This document shows, piece after piece, positions 41,789 to 52,679 of a stretch of DNA of 64,000 bases. How positions within the stretch are numbered: position 1 is the first letter of the stretch; each line of letters starts with the position of its first letter. A program made the position numbers and the translations under genes. The notes under the pieces were generated by a model. It had not been told where the DNA came from and made no database searches. It saw only the letters and a list, made by a program, of their open reading frames with translations. Location: contig OY725495.1 in NCBI GenBank assembly GCA_963281255.1, positions 2,294,001 through 2,358,000 of the forward strand, in the 5' to 3' direction. The DNA comes from Aphrocallistes beatrix (Eukaryota; Porifera; Hexactinellida; Sceptrulophora; Aphrocallistidae).

Positions 41789-44113
41789 TTCTTCAGAACA
41801 AGAAACTATTTCTACATTCCGAAGGTTTGCATTCCGGCTGATTTTGAATCTAGTATGGAGTCAAGTGGGTCTGACAATGAAGGTGATTTCATATTCAAAG
41901 TCCCAACAACCCCAACTGATTTAACATCAGCTACATCCACGCCTACTGAGCTCGGAACTACTCTCTCTCAAGTAGCCCTCTCTTCGCAGACATCCGAAGA
42001 ATCGGATAATACGGCACCAGCTACTCCAGGTCATACTAAAAAGCGAGGATAAACTCAACACTGGGAGGTTTCGGAAGGGTGAGGGAGTCAAAAGAAAATC
42101 TACTTTCACACCATCCACCACAAAGCGATCGCTCCCTACTAGCACTCCGAAATCTAAAACACTATTACATCAAGTGAAGTTTCCTCAGCCCAATAAACGC
42201 CTCAGTATTATGGTACAGAAGGATGGAGCTCAATCATTTCCTGATCTCTACGTTCCTCATGGCTCGCAAATAATTGATATCGATATACTGAGTACGGTAA
42301 TTTCTCTATTAAGATGCACTGAGGCACACTGCACTGGTAAATTGAATCTGTATCAACACGCTTTTCGTGATGGGTTACAATATCTCTTGTTGAAATGCAG
42401 TCGCTGCCATCTTGTGCTTGCTGAATTTCCCACATCCTGTCCGGTTGGAATGAAACCTAATGAAGCCGTGAACGATCCTCAAATGTTTTGCCGGAAAAAG
42501 TCGGAAGTCAACGTTAGAGCTTTACTAGCAGTACACTGTACTGGAGTGATTTTCGACTGACCTGCAATCTCCTTGATATACAAAATACCTGGCATAGAAT
42601 GTCCAAGTCTCTACTAGCGTAATTGATCCATTCTACAGATAAAATATGCCAGCAATCCATGTTCATGACAGCAAAAGAAAGCCAAAGCTGAGTCATCTAA
42701 CATTCCTGGTTGCAAGGTATGCGCGGTGAGCTTTGACGGATCTTGGCACAGACACCGTTATTTTAGTAATCAAGGATTCGCCGGGGCTATTGAAGTCAAA
42801 ACGGGGAAAGTCCTTGACTACGTCCTTTACGAACGGGTGTGTAACAAATGTATCAGATGGACGGAAGAACGTAAGGAAGAAAACCCAGAGGAATACAGCG
42901 AATACTGGGAGAAACATTCGAGCGAATGCCCAGCTAACTTCTCTGGAATAAGTCAGGCGATGGAATATTCTGCTGCAATAGAAATCTGCATTCTCTATTA
43001 TCAGCATTCTCTAGCCTATACTACATATGTAGGAGATGGAGACTCAAGCTCTTTCAAAAGGTTAGAAGAAAATAATCCTTACAAAGGAATGGAAGTTATC
43101 CGGAAAGAGGAATGCCTTGGGCACACGCAAAAACGATTAAAGAAACACCTCAAAAAGAAGACAACTACGAAAACAATGCCCTCCAAGCCAATACCCGCAT
43201 CAAAAGTCGAGAGAATTACTCATCTATACGCTCTGGTTATTGGCAAGAACACCACTAGACATTCAAAACGCCCTTTACACACTGATGAATCATTTGTCCG
43301 ATGAGCACGATCGTTGCCCACACTCAAAAGAATCCTGGTGTTACTTTCAAAAGGGCCTCGCAATTTCAGCTGAGAATACCTCTCATCCACCTCCCATACT
43401 CCGACAGCCCTATCTGAATAAAGACGAGTATTCGCGCCTGGAAGATGTTTTCAAGATTTGCAAGCATTGAAATGTGTCCCGATCTGACAATGGGATTAAC
43501 ACAGAACTGTAAAGAGTCGCTACATTCAGTTGTATGGCATAATGCTCCAAAGACAAAACGTGTAGGACAAAAGTCACTTCAAGCCGCTGCTGCTATTGCT
43601 GTGTGCACTTTCAATGAAGGTTCAATGATGCTTGCTGCTATTCTGGAAAATCAAGCTGTACAATGCAGCCGCATAACTCTTGAACACTTAGCATCGATGG
43701 ATAAAGAAAGGAACCGCTGTAAACTTAAAGCCGTTATGGCTACTCAAAAGAGGCGTCGGAGAGTTCTCAAATCCCAATTCATTGCAGCCGAATCCTCTAG
43801 GCGTAGACGTGAAAAGGATACTACGACCTATAAATCTGGAGGTTTTGGTACTGAGCTCTCATCTGTTGCCATGAAAGAATTACCTTCCACGAGTGTTAAC
43901 CCTGATGACTCTGAAACAGTTTGCGAGGAATGTGAACAACACGACTGCCCAACCGGGGGAAAGAGGGCGAATGATGACTGGTTAGGTTGTGAGTTCTGCC
44001 TGAGATGGTTTCACTGTGGATGCGTCAATACCAGTATAAAGGACGTGGGAGATGATCCTTATGTCTGTAGGGAATGTGACTTGGAATTCGAGTCCTGTGT
44101 AGAAGCTGTATAA
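41789..44113 (+). pseudogene. Mutator-like (MULE-type) transposase pseudogene with C-terminal PHD finger
   Basis: The order is: a Ser/Thr/Pro- and acid-rich N terminus (about 41855-42050); a zinc-binding region with CTEAHCTGKL and LLKCSRCHL (42170-42560); the catalytic region with FDGSWHRHRYF (near 42735), CxxC (YERVCNKCIRW), YVGDGDSSSF (near 43030) and TQNCKESLHSVVW (near 43500), which carry the expected D, D and E; a basic stretch; and a PHD finger with CEECEQHDC, WLGCEFCLRWFHCGC and YVCREC (43920-44095). Frames change near 42050, 42560-42725, 43250 and 43450, so it is inactive. This architecture matches the Mutator-like transposase family of invertebrate genomes. Terminal repeats were not found. 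Confidence 0.8.
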
Positions 44114-44174
44114 CTATCGTTCTGTAGTAGCATGCCACTATTATAATAGTATGATATACTTGTTTGCTCATTTA

Positions 44175-45231
44175 TCCTTACTATTAAAACTCGATTAATG
44201 TTTGTTTGTTTGTGTATATATAGTATGTATATATCAGGGCTGTAGACAAGGGGGGGCTTGGGGGGCTTAAGCCCCCCCAGTTTTTTTTACCATCAGTTAA
44301 GGTTTCTTCAAGACAACCCATCATTGGTGGGGCTATCCCAAAAAAATTAGGTTCTCCCCTGGCTTGAATTACATTTGTAATCCCTCCCCCTGATTTTGGT
44401 GAGAAATTGGATAACCAATCTCTTGATTGAATTCTATACAGGAAGTTTTCTCGTCCACCATAATAGCAACATCCCGAAGTTGAGATTTCTTAAACCAGGT
44501 GAGTATTGACATTGTGCAAGTCTAGTATGTATTTGATTTAGATATAACAACAAACACAATTGAATAATTAAAATGTAGTAATTTTTAAAAGGTTAATGTC
44601 CAGGATAGTCTAAAAAATCGACAATTAAAATATTCAATATATAAAAAGGCAAACATAAATATAACTTCCACATCGATTTTTAAAGCTCCCCCACTTTCCA
44701 AAAGTTGTCTACGGCCCTGTATATATATATATATATCTGTAACGAATTGATTGAAAAAACTGCCAGGCACAGAAAGCTGATTTTTGGCAAGTGGGAGTCT
44801 TTTGGCTATGGCTCCACTAAGTTCTTAGCTCAGAGCAAAATGCCGACTCATCATGGAATTATGACGTCATTGTCACATTTTTAAAAGTTAAGCAATACAG
44901 TTATTCGAGCATAACTCAATCATTATAGGAGATAGAAAGCTTAAAATTTAATATAATCTGTATACTAACATACCTTACATATGATGCACCTATCATCAAA
45001 AAATGATGACTCATCACTTTGTTATGACGTCATCATTACTCATCAAAATTTTAAAAATTGATGAATTTGGTGCTTTTTCGTGCGATATCGATTATAACAA
45101 TAAGACAGACGTATTTAGAGATGTTATCTCCCTTATAATTAATCAATGGTGACCACTGGTGCCCGAAGGGCGCCCCCGGCGGACACAAAGTGTCCGCCAG
45201 CCCCGCAGCGCAAGCAAGCGAAGCGCGCTTG
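44175..45231 (+). mobile_element. complete Helitron-like family A copy with nested MITE
   Basis: Starts TCCTTACTATTAAAACTCG, followed by AATGTTTGTTTGTTTGTG, after A. Ends AAGCGCGCTTG before T. TGACGTCA octamers are at 44862-44869 and 45025-45032. All three 3' hairpins are intact (GCCCGAAGGGC, GGCGGACACAAAGTGTCCGC, CAAGCGAAGCGCGCTTG). Without the MITE at 44235-44719 the element is about 570 bp. It lies 60 bp downstream of the MULE pseudogene. Confidence 0.8.
44235..44719. mobile_element. hAT-like MITE in the TA-rich part of a Helitron-like copy
   Basis: Left CAGGGCTGTAGACAAG and right (reversed) CAGGGCCGTAGACAACT are inverted repeats with G-rich or C-rich runs just inside. The flanks are ATATAT-type sequence, so the target duplication cannot be resolved. 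485 bp, no ORF. Confidence 0.6.
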
Positions 45232-46071
45232 TACTTTAATAAATATCTATGCATCAATCTAGCCCAGGGAATTTGAAACTGCGTCACTAATATTAAAAAT
45301 ATCGGTCAACATATCAATAGAAAAGCACCACAAAAACAGTCAATAATAGTATTGAAATTGGAAAAATACAGTCAGGGAAAATATTTTCACAATAGAGAGA
45401 CAATAGAGAGAGAGAGAGACATAGTAAGCGAAATAGAAATGATAGAAATTCTATAGAAACGGTCAAATTGGGACCCAGAGGGTTTGTTCATAATAAGCGA
45501 CCCTGACATAAAGTGATCGCTTTCATTTAGTTGTCTGGATCATAGCAAATTGATACAGCAAATTAGCTAATTGTTGAATCCTGGTGACAGAGAAAGATTA
45601 TCTCTATATATCTACATATCTATTTATGTGTATATACAGAAAATATATAATTTTAAGTTATGCACATATGTTAAAAATAGGCATTGAATTGGCGTAAACC
45701 AAGTTCAAATGGGAGAATTTTCATTCTGGATCAATTGTCAAGTTTTCTATTTTTCAACCTCAACTCGGAAATTTGGAAAAACATGGAACCAGGAGCACAT
45801 GGTTGTGAAAACAAGACTCCCCAATAAAGCCCATTTCGAATGAATACAGTAGACATTGGATCCTTGCATAAATGTAATGCTGATTTTTGGTAAAACTCGA
45901 TCTGGTATATACTTTTTAGCCCCAAATCGCATGTGCGTATGTGCGTTTACTTTCAATACGATCTTATTACCAGAGGTTTCTGTACAATATATACTTTAAC
46001 TTCTGTGCCGTAATAGTAATCAATTATTATACAATTATAAAATACATATAAAGGTGAATATATAAGTAAAG
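45232..46071. other. no gene seen; GA microsatellite
   Basis: AT-rich, with a GAGAGAGAGAGA run at 45405-45418. The two overlapping minus ORFs at 45731-45956 have no motif. Confidence 0.35.
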
Positions 46072-46176
46072 CTATGCAGAGTTTGTAATCTTCCTTCTAG
46101 CTTCTCGTTCCTCTCTAGGAGAAGTGGATTTACTATGATGACCTCCTCCTCCCCTAATAGCCATCCCCCTGGTCCT
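46072..46176 (-). CDS. putative terminal exon of an RGG-type host protein
   Basis: On the minus strand the frame reads RTRGMAIRGGGGHHSKSTSP then REEREARRKITNSA and ends at TAG 46072-46074. The composition (Arg, Gly, Ser, charged) is typical of nuclear or RNA-binding protein tails. An AG (ATGGAG, preceded by CTCTATTTTGC) just before AGG at 46176 would put the frame in phase 0, matching the donor phase of the candidate exon at 47169-47327. The family is not recognised. No close AATAAA follows. Confidence 0.45.
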   Translation of the reverse strand, partial: RTRGMAIRGGGGHHSKSTSPREEREARRKITNSA

Positions 46177-46724
46177 CTCCATGCAAAATAGAGCTACGAA
46201 GCGGTGGTGTACATTCAATTGTGATGTGATAACCTTGCTGCACAGCAAGTAGTGTTTGTGAGAAATTTGAGGAAGGTTAATTGGTATATTGGATGTCTTG
46301 TTGCTGTTAGATAATGTGCGTGCAATACATGGCTTGGCACTTTATCAACTGAATATGGATGGAGGTATTTCTTTGCATTGTTTACTCATAATGGATCTGC
46401 TTCTAACTTCTTATTTTGTTGACTTTAGTAGTATCAGGGTTGGATTAATGGTAGCTACCTTTGTTATTTCACCGTCTAATTACAAACCATTAACTCAAAT
46501 ACTAATTCACAATATAATAATATGTAGCATTATATCGTAGACTCACCCATCATACACAACAACAGTTGATGAATCATAAGTTCACTTCTCTTTTCTCATT
46601 GGCGAGATTTTAACCTGATGAGAAAATGATGATCCGACTTAATAACTGTGCTTTTATACTTCTCTATAAGATCATACGTATATCACCTATAACACAACAA
46701 AAATATCATTAAAGCATCAATATA
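46177..46724. other. no feature seen (possible intron)
   Basis: AT-rich. If the flanking exon candidates are real, this is intronic on the minus strand. The plus ORF at 46289-46540 has no motif. Confidence 0.3.
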
Positions 46725-47021
46725 TTTGCAATCTTATCAGCCTCAGCCACCATAGGTAATTCATTGCCATCATGTATAGTGGTCAAAATGGGTTTATGTG
46801 GCATAAGGTGGCACTGATTGATAATTACAAAAAGTTAGGAATGAATGATTAATTATAAAAATTAACCTGTGACTAATTTGAATGCGTATTATTCGAATCT
46901 GGAATCCAATTAGCTGTATCCGATATCGTTTAGAAGTAACCGTCTTCATGAATAGACACATTTTAGCATTATTTGTATGGGAAAGAATTAACTGTTGAAA
47001 TAATTTTGTCCGCTTAGTGCA
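46725..47021. mobile_element. Tc1-type MITE, truncated
   Basis: Matches the right two thirds of the element at 54224-54703: ATCTTATCAGCCTCAGCCAC, GGTGGCACTGATTGATA, GCGTATTATTCGAATCTGG and the right arm TTATTTGTATGGGAAAGAAT ending near GTCCGCTTAGTG. The left end is absent. Confidence 0.6.
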
Positions 47022-47168
47022 TATGGCCCAAATTGGTCTAAATTAGTTCAATATAATTTCCAATAACGAGTGAAGTACGATGTTCCATATTGATCATGGC
47101 ATCTACTATACTAGGAGTTGCAGTAAAATATAAAATTTATTGTTTAATTTAAAAGATTACAAACTCAC
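47022..47168. other. spacer downstream of RGG exon
   Basis: No repeat. On the minus strand an AATAAA is at 47136-47141, about 16 bp past an in-frame TAA at 47157-47159, so the RGG exon could also be terminal, without splicing at 47168. Confidence 0.35.
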
Positions 47169-47327
47169 ATCTTTCCCCTCCTCCTCCCCTCTACTGCCTC
47201 TGCTACCTCTGCCGCCTCTGCCACCTCTGCCTCTGCCACCTCTGCCGCCGCCGCCGCTGTCATCTCTACCGCCGCCGCCGCTGCCATCTCTACCGCCACC
47301 TCCCTCCCCAAATTCAAGAATTTGTTT
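47169..47327 (-). CDS. putative RGG/GAR-box exon
   Basis: On the minus strand a strong acceptor (TTTATTTTTTATCTAG) precedes 47327. The 53 codons read KQILEFGEGGGGRDGSGGGG, RDDSGGGGRGGRGRGGRGG, RGSRGSRGEEEGKD, and a GTGAGT donor follows at 47168-47163. Acceptor, frame and donor agree. RGG boxes occur in nucleolar and RNA-binding proteins, where they bind RNA and are arginine-methylated. No second domain is visible, so the protein is not identified. The GC-rich trinucleotide pattern could alternatively be a simple repeat with a chance frame. The window around it lacks other repeats. Confidence 0.5.
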
Positions 47328-47500
47328 CTAGATAAAAAATAAATATTTATTACGAATAGCAAGCAAATAAATTTCTATCAACCGTACACTCTCGTTTCTA
47401 ATAGTTTTAATAAATAGTTTACTTTCCAAGGAACCAAAGTGTTCGGATAACCGAGGATATGCACTGTCTTGATCCAAGAGAAGTATACTAATTAAAATTA

Positions 47501-48020
47501 GTGATGAGGCTAAGAAAATATCTGAAATATTTAATATTTGTTCTGGCCTTATATTATATATTTACATGTTTTTTCATTGGTAAGAGAGATCCACAGCGAT
47601 CTCTGAACCTAATTCTGCATCCCCTACCATCTAACTACAACACATTTTACCTGCATCCTGACTGGCTTCTGAATGGCAGTAGCAGTAAGCTCGTAACTCT
47701 AGCTACCTCGTTCATTGCAACTTCAGATCGTCTCTCCGACCAAGAGACCGCAACGCACAGCTCAACTTTCTCCTAACGACTCAGTTCCCGTCTCTCCTGC
47801 CTTCGTCAACTTCGTCATATTCACAGATGATTCAGAATGGGTTCGGCTGATCAGAGCTGAGTACCAGAGTGTCACTCCCTGTCCCATACCCCCAACCCCG
47901 ACACCCTCGCCACCTCTCCTCCGAGACTTGCTCCAGGCGGTGGACTGGTTTCTCCATTTGTTATTAAGCAAAAAAAGTATATCAAAAGTAATTAATCACT
48001 TGAACATTGGGAGGGTTTGA
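47501..48020 (+). pseudogene. putative type II membrane protein ORF, frameshifted
   Basis: The frame from 47501 starts MMRLRKYLKYLIFVLALYYI then FTCFFIGKR, a basic N terminus and a single signal anchor, like Golgi glycosyltransferases. It runs to a stop at 47776. An overlapping frame (to 48020) continues with SPAFVNFVIFTDDSEWVRLI, whose FTDD..W text recalls family GT11 fucosyltransferases, then a proline-rich stretch. A one-base shift near 47740 would be needed to join them. Resemblance is weak and no catalytic motif is confirmed. It may be a host gene fragment or chance. Confidence 0.3.
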
Positions 48021-48176
48021 GAAGCTCCATGGGGAGGCGAATAATTTTGGTGGAAGAAATCCCCTTGTAGAGTTGAAGGTGTGGGATTATAGACACCGGG
48101 GGCTGTGAATACCTCAAGTGGCTGGTTGTGTATCTGGCCGGTTTGGCCGGAGAGCTTCGCACGGCTGGAGTGCGTC
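47996..48176 (-). CDS. possible minus-strand exon
   Basis: An acceptor-like CACTCTGTCTGCAG precedes 48176. The frame then reads AKLSGQTGQIHNQPLEVFTA, PGVYNPTPSTLQGDFFHQNY, SPPHGASQTLPMFK and ends in TGA at 47996-47998. The polar, Pro/Gln/Asn-rich text looks like a disordered region of an RNA-binding protein, and the strand agrees with the RGG exons. A donor in phase with the 47327 acceptor is not obvious; GAG/GTATTC inside the exon is one candidate. Confidence 0.3.
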
Positions 48177-48180
48177 CTGC

Positions 48181-48630
48181 AGACAGAGTGGGACGTGCTG
48201 CAGTCACATTTTCTCAGTCCCACTGTAATTCCAAATGAAAGGAACATAAATTTCAATTACGGTATCAATTTTAGTTACTAGACCAGGCTTGGAGTACAGT
48301 TTACCTCTAAACAGTACAGGGAGCTCCGATTCATCCAAAATGCAGATATCAGATGTATAAATAAATGATCTACATATATCATTGCCGTCTCAAAGCCAAA
48401 TAATCTACAATCAATTGGTTAGAAATAATATTGATCTCTCACATGTGAAGCATTTTGGACCATGGATAAGAACAATTGGCTTTGGAAAGTATTTTACTTT
48501 ATCATCATTCGTCATTGGACCATGGATAAATTACTTAGATTATATTTCTCGCTTCTGTATCTGAATGATCTTTTCATTCATTATTAGTATAAATATAATG
48601 AAGATTTAACACCAAACCCCTTGTAAATCC
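48181..48630. other. no feature seen
   Basis: Unique-looking AT-rich sequence with a direct repeat of GGACCATGGATAA at about 48459 and 48517. Confidence 0.3.
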
Positions 48631-48866
48631 TTAAGGTTGACCTTTCCTGTGGGTATTTTGTTTTTTATCAAAAATTTGCTAAAGGCCTTTTTAATCATCT
48701 TTAGATCCCTAAAGGGGTTCTAAACATTAATTTCGATTTTTAGAATTTCAATGCTAATATTTCGCCACTTAGAGCCACTTGTACCACCTGGTGTCACCCA
48801 AAAAGGACACATTTTTGAACCGAAATGTCTCATAGCCATAACTTCTTTGAACCATGCCCGATCATT

Positions 48867-50578
48867 TTAAGGATACCGCCATCGAAAAACATCGCCTGAC
48901 ATTTAAAAAAATGGTGAAATTTTTTATTGCTAATTCCATCGGATTATTGAGTAATCTACCATCTGATCGTACTTGTTGGACGGTATTTATTTTGATATTC
49001 TAGAACTGAGTACCTAAAGCTCAGTCGTACTAAAAATCGGAAAGTTATTCGTGGTTTTGCGGCATTCATCAATTATTTTCTAACTTATCAGATATTTTTT
49101 AATTATATGAACCTCAAAATGGTTTTGGCCGCTTTAAATATTATAAAACAGATGAATTTAGAAAAAGAAGCACTTAAAATCCAATCAAAAATATCTTTAT
49201 GAGGGACTTCATTTCTAAAATGCTCGGGAAATGGCCGTTGTGATATTAGCTATTGTGTATAGAAAAGAATTCTGAACAGTTTTTTAAAAAATTTGTTCAG
49301 ATCCGACCATTAGTTCGTAAGTTATAGTATATTGTAGGTAAAGTTCGGACATCAAACCTCTCTATGGCCCCGAAAGTTTTCGATGTCAATGCTTAAAAAC
49401 TATTGAAGATATATAATCTATTATAATCTTAAATGAAAGGATATATATGATAATATATAGGTTCCTCAAACATCTCTTTGTCAAAAAGTAAATATTTCTT
49501 GACTTATCATTGATTTTATTGTAATATTCTCCATATCTCGGGAAATATACACCCAAATTCTTAGCTCTCAATTCCTAATATACTTTTCAAGACGGTATAT
49601 ATCTGATTCTTAAATAATAAGTGTACTAAATGGAATGGAATGCCAAGTTTTAAATTTTTATCACGTGATGACGTAGCATTTTTCGAAAATCCTAACTTGA
49701 AAACTAAAAGTCGTAGACTCTCGCTCTAACTTCCTAATATACTTTTTAGAAACTGTTTATTCATTCTAAACCGATGAATTATACTTTGTAGTGCTAGGAA
49801 TATGAATTATATTCCCTAATTGGTTCAAAATATTCGGGGTTAGAGGCCTCAAGGTAATTTATGAATTTTCAGTATAATTTTGCTATTTTCACCAAAATCT
49901 GTTGGAATACATCTAATTCATTAGTATACATGCGATTAAATGCCCATGGATGCTTTTATTTATCGTTAATAGCTCATTTTACATCGTTCTTAACATCAAA
50001 ACTTCAAATCCCCATATTTCGGGACTTTAAAATTCCAAAATTGACCGTCTTTCAAAAATTTTAACTCAAAATTGCTTTGAGTTAGATGTTTGAAAATTTC
50101 AGTTGTTCCATATCATTAGGCGATGAGCGTAGGACCACTCGATTTTCGATATCTTATAAATTTGTGATTTTATTGCTGATTTCTAAAGAAAATCGGGATT
50201 TTTTCGCCGTTGGCAATTTTTTTTCAAACCCCTATAAAATTAGCAATTTTGGTTATTTTAACTTTCTTTTGGTTCTATGCGATTGCAAATTTTATAGACT
50301 ATATATGAATAAATTTTCGAAGCATTTGATCCAAACGTGTGTTTTAAAAAAATCACAGAGTGGAGGAGGGCTTACCATTAAGATGTGCTAGGGAAAAACG
50401 GGAAAAAACCGACTTTGAGATGCTGTAAATCAAAAACTAGAAATGCGAACTAAAAGCTGTTTGGCATGTCTCAATATTTTTTAATTGTACTACCTGCCCA
50501 CGCTTAACATCTTATATATCTCTATTCTTGATATATGCTGTAAGCCAAACCTATGGATTATTCACGCGGTATCCTTAA
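48867..50578 (+). mobile_element. family B copy inserted in family G
   Basis: It has TTAAGGATACCGCC at the left and GCGGTATCCTTAA at the right. Outside, GCCCGATCATT and TGCTAAATTCAT join into the normal family G text, with a single TTAA at the target. 1712 bp, non-coding. Confidence 0.7.
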
Positions 50579-50892
50579 TGCTAAATTCATCCTCAGCACT
50601 AAATTTCCAGCAATTTGATATATATATTGGACACATTCGGAGAAATTCTTTGGCTGCGGGTTCCTAGCAACGACCAGTAATGTGAAAAAATTCCTGGCCG
50701 TTGCTATGCACGGACATCAAAAAAATCTCCAAATATGGTCTATATATGTATATATCAAATTGCTGGACATTTAGTGCTGAGCACGAATTTAGCATTAAAA
50801 GATGATTTGACATGGTTCAAAGAAGTTATTGATCTGGGATTCCGGCGGATACTATCGAATGTGGTTATTTTTGAGTGACAGTCATCAATGCC

Positions 50893-51924
50893 CTGGGGCC
50901 TCATTCACTAAAGTTCTAAACTGAAATTCTTAGAATTTTTCTTAGAATCTAGCGAATTCTTAGAATTTTTCTTAGAATTTAGCGAATTCTTAGAATTTTT
51001 CTTAAATCTAAGAATTATTCTTAGAATTATTTTAAGTGGTATTCACTAAAGTTCTAAACTGAAATTCTTAGAATTTTTCTTAGAATTTAGTGAATTCTTA
51101 GAATTTTTCTTAGAATTTAGCAGATTCTTAGAATTTTTCTTAAAACTAAGAATTTTTCTTAGAATTATTTTAAGTGGTATTCACTAAAGTTCTAAAGTCA
51201 AATTCTTAGAATTTTTCTTAGAATTTGCTAAATTCTTAGAAAATCCTTGAATTCTAAGAAAAATTCTTAGAATGCATACGAATTCTAAGAGAATTTTTAA
51301 GTGAGGTAGGAGGTTGACTTAAAGTCATTCTAAATCGTTGAAATTCGATTTTTTTAATATTAGCTAATTAATGATGAATAGAATGGGTATAGTTTACGTT
51401 TAAGGTATAGTTTACGTTGTTGGATACCGTTAGTTTCAGTAAAAAAACATTGGCTTTACTTTATGAAATGGTTAGGTGCAACGTCGTAACATCTACGCCC
51501 TTCAGCTCTCCCCAATGTTGAAATTTGTAAAGGATTTTATAATATTAGCATCAACTTTAATTAATGTTTCAAGAAAATTTCTAAGATAGTATTCTATAAG
51601 AATTCTAAGAAAAAATGCGATTCTAAGAATTATTCTAAGAATTGATCAAATTCTAAGAATAATTCTTAGAATCCGTAAAGAATTTCAAGTTTAAGAATTC
51701 TATAAGAATTCTAAGAATTATTCTAAGAATTGATCAAATTCTAAGAATAATTCTAAGAATTAATCAAATTCTAAGAATAATTCTTAGAATCCGTAAAGAA
51801 TTTGATGCCACATAATTCTTTATGAATTCTAAGAATTTCAAAGCAATTCTAAGAAATATTCTTAGAATTGCACTTAGAATTAAATTAAGAAAAATTCTAA
51901 GAACTTTAGTGAATGAGGCCCCAG
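50893..51924. mobile_element. Harbinger-like MITE with TTCTTAGAAT arrays
   Basis: The ends CTGGGGCCTCATTCACTAAA are perfect inverted repeats. Each arm contains many copies of AATTCTTAGAATTTTTCTTA (left) or its inverse (right), making a 1.03-kb foldback with a short unique centre (about 51300-51560). The terminal GGCCTCATTCACTAAA closely resembles GGCCTTATTCACTAAA of the autonomous Harbinger at 56069-59488. Confidence 0.7.
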
Positions 51925-52219
51925 TTTTTCAAACTTTTGGTGAAAAATTTTGATATACCATATTTTGAAGTTAAGTACTGCTATAAGTTGTCGAATAAGG
52001 ATATTTGCATGTTATTTAATATTCCAAAGCAGTTAAAACAAATGGAAATTAAGGGGCTTATATAAATATTTTCTAAATCCTATTTTCTGAGACTTTTTTT
52101 TCAGAAATTATAAAGGTGATAACTGTCAGAATTACTAAAAATAATATTCCTCGGGTGTTTTGGTGTGAATTTTTAACAATTTGCAAAATTTCAAAAATCT
52201 GTCTGTTCATTAGTTAGAT

Positions 52220-52396
52220 CAGGGCTGTCCAACTATATTTACTTCGGGCCGCAACTGCTTCATACCATTTAGTGGCGGGCCGCAATACAGGGGCGTGCAC
52301 TCGGGATGGGTATGGATAGAGGCATTTTGGAGAGATTGAAGCAGGCAACGCGGCCCGCACAAAGCAAGGCCGCGGACCGCCTGTTGGACAGCGCTG
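52220..52396. mobile_element. hAT-type MITE (CAGGGCTGTCCAAC ends)
   Basis: Left CAGGGCTGTCCAAC and right (reversed) CAGCGCTGTCCAAC. Flanks AGTTAGAT (52212-52219) and AGGTAGAT (52397-52404) form an 8-bp duplication with one change. The GC-rich GGGCCGCAA motif inside is typical of Charlie-like MITEs. 177 bp. Confidence 0.75.
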
Positions 52397-52679
52397 AGGT
52401 AGATCATCGATTTATGAATGAATTTGAAAAGTTTATAAAGGATTGTATGCATATTGTGTCCAATTAATTCCTTGTAAAATGACCAAATTTTTTTAAAAAA
52501 ATTTTTGTTGCAATATTTCAATTATTAGTGCAATTTTGCAGATAATTCTGCAATTCAAATCTGCACTGAAAAAAATTAAATGAATCGGTTGAAAAAGTCA
52601 AAAGTTAGCTATTATAGGAAAGGCCAATCTCAAGGACTCCTTTTCTAACCTTCCTGCAAAAAGAAAATATACTTGAAAA

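Larger units (their letters stand above)
48631..52632 (-). mobile_element. family G element expanded by three nested insertions
   Basis: The left end TTAAGGTTGACCTTTCC and the right end, a decayed reverse (GGAAAGGCCAATCTCAAG), enclose the same block order as 15985-17176 in reverse orientation: ACTTCTTTGAACCATG, CAGCAATTTGATATA, CGGCGGATACTATCG, AATCTGCACTGAAAAAA. Removing family B (48867-50578), the Harbinger-like MITE (50893-51924) and the hAT MITE (52220-52396) leaves about 1.1 kb, the length of the other copy. Confidence 0.65.

Noticed and set aside
42693-43007. 104-codon minus ORF
   Set aside because: Antisense shadow of the MULE-like catalytic region.
48020-48256. Acyl-CoA-synthetase-like plus-strand text (LAGELRTAGVRPADRV)
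   Set aside because: Only about 15 residues resemble the family; no AMP-binding motif, and the opposite strand gives an equally plausible exon.
51000-51900. Regular repeats suggesting a CRISPR or satellite array
   Set aside because: They are the two arms of a Harbinger-like MITE with inverted ends.
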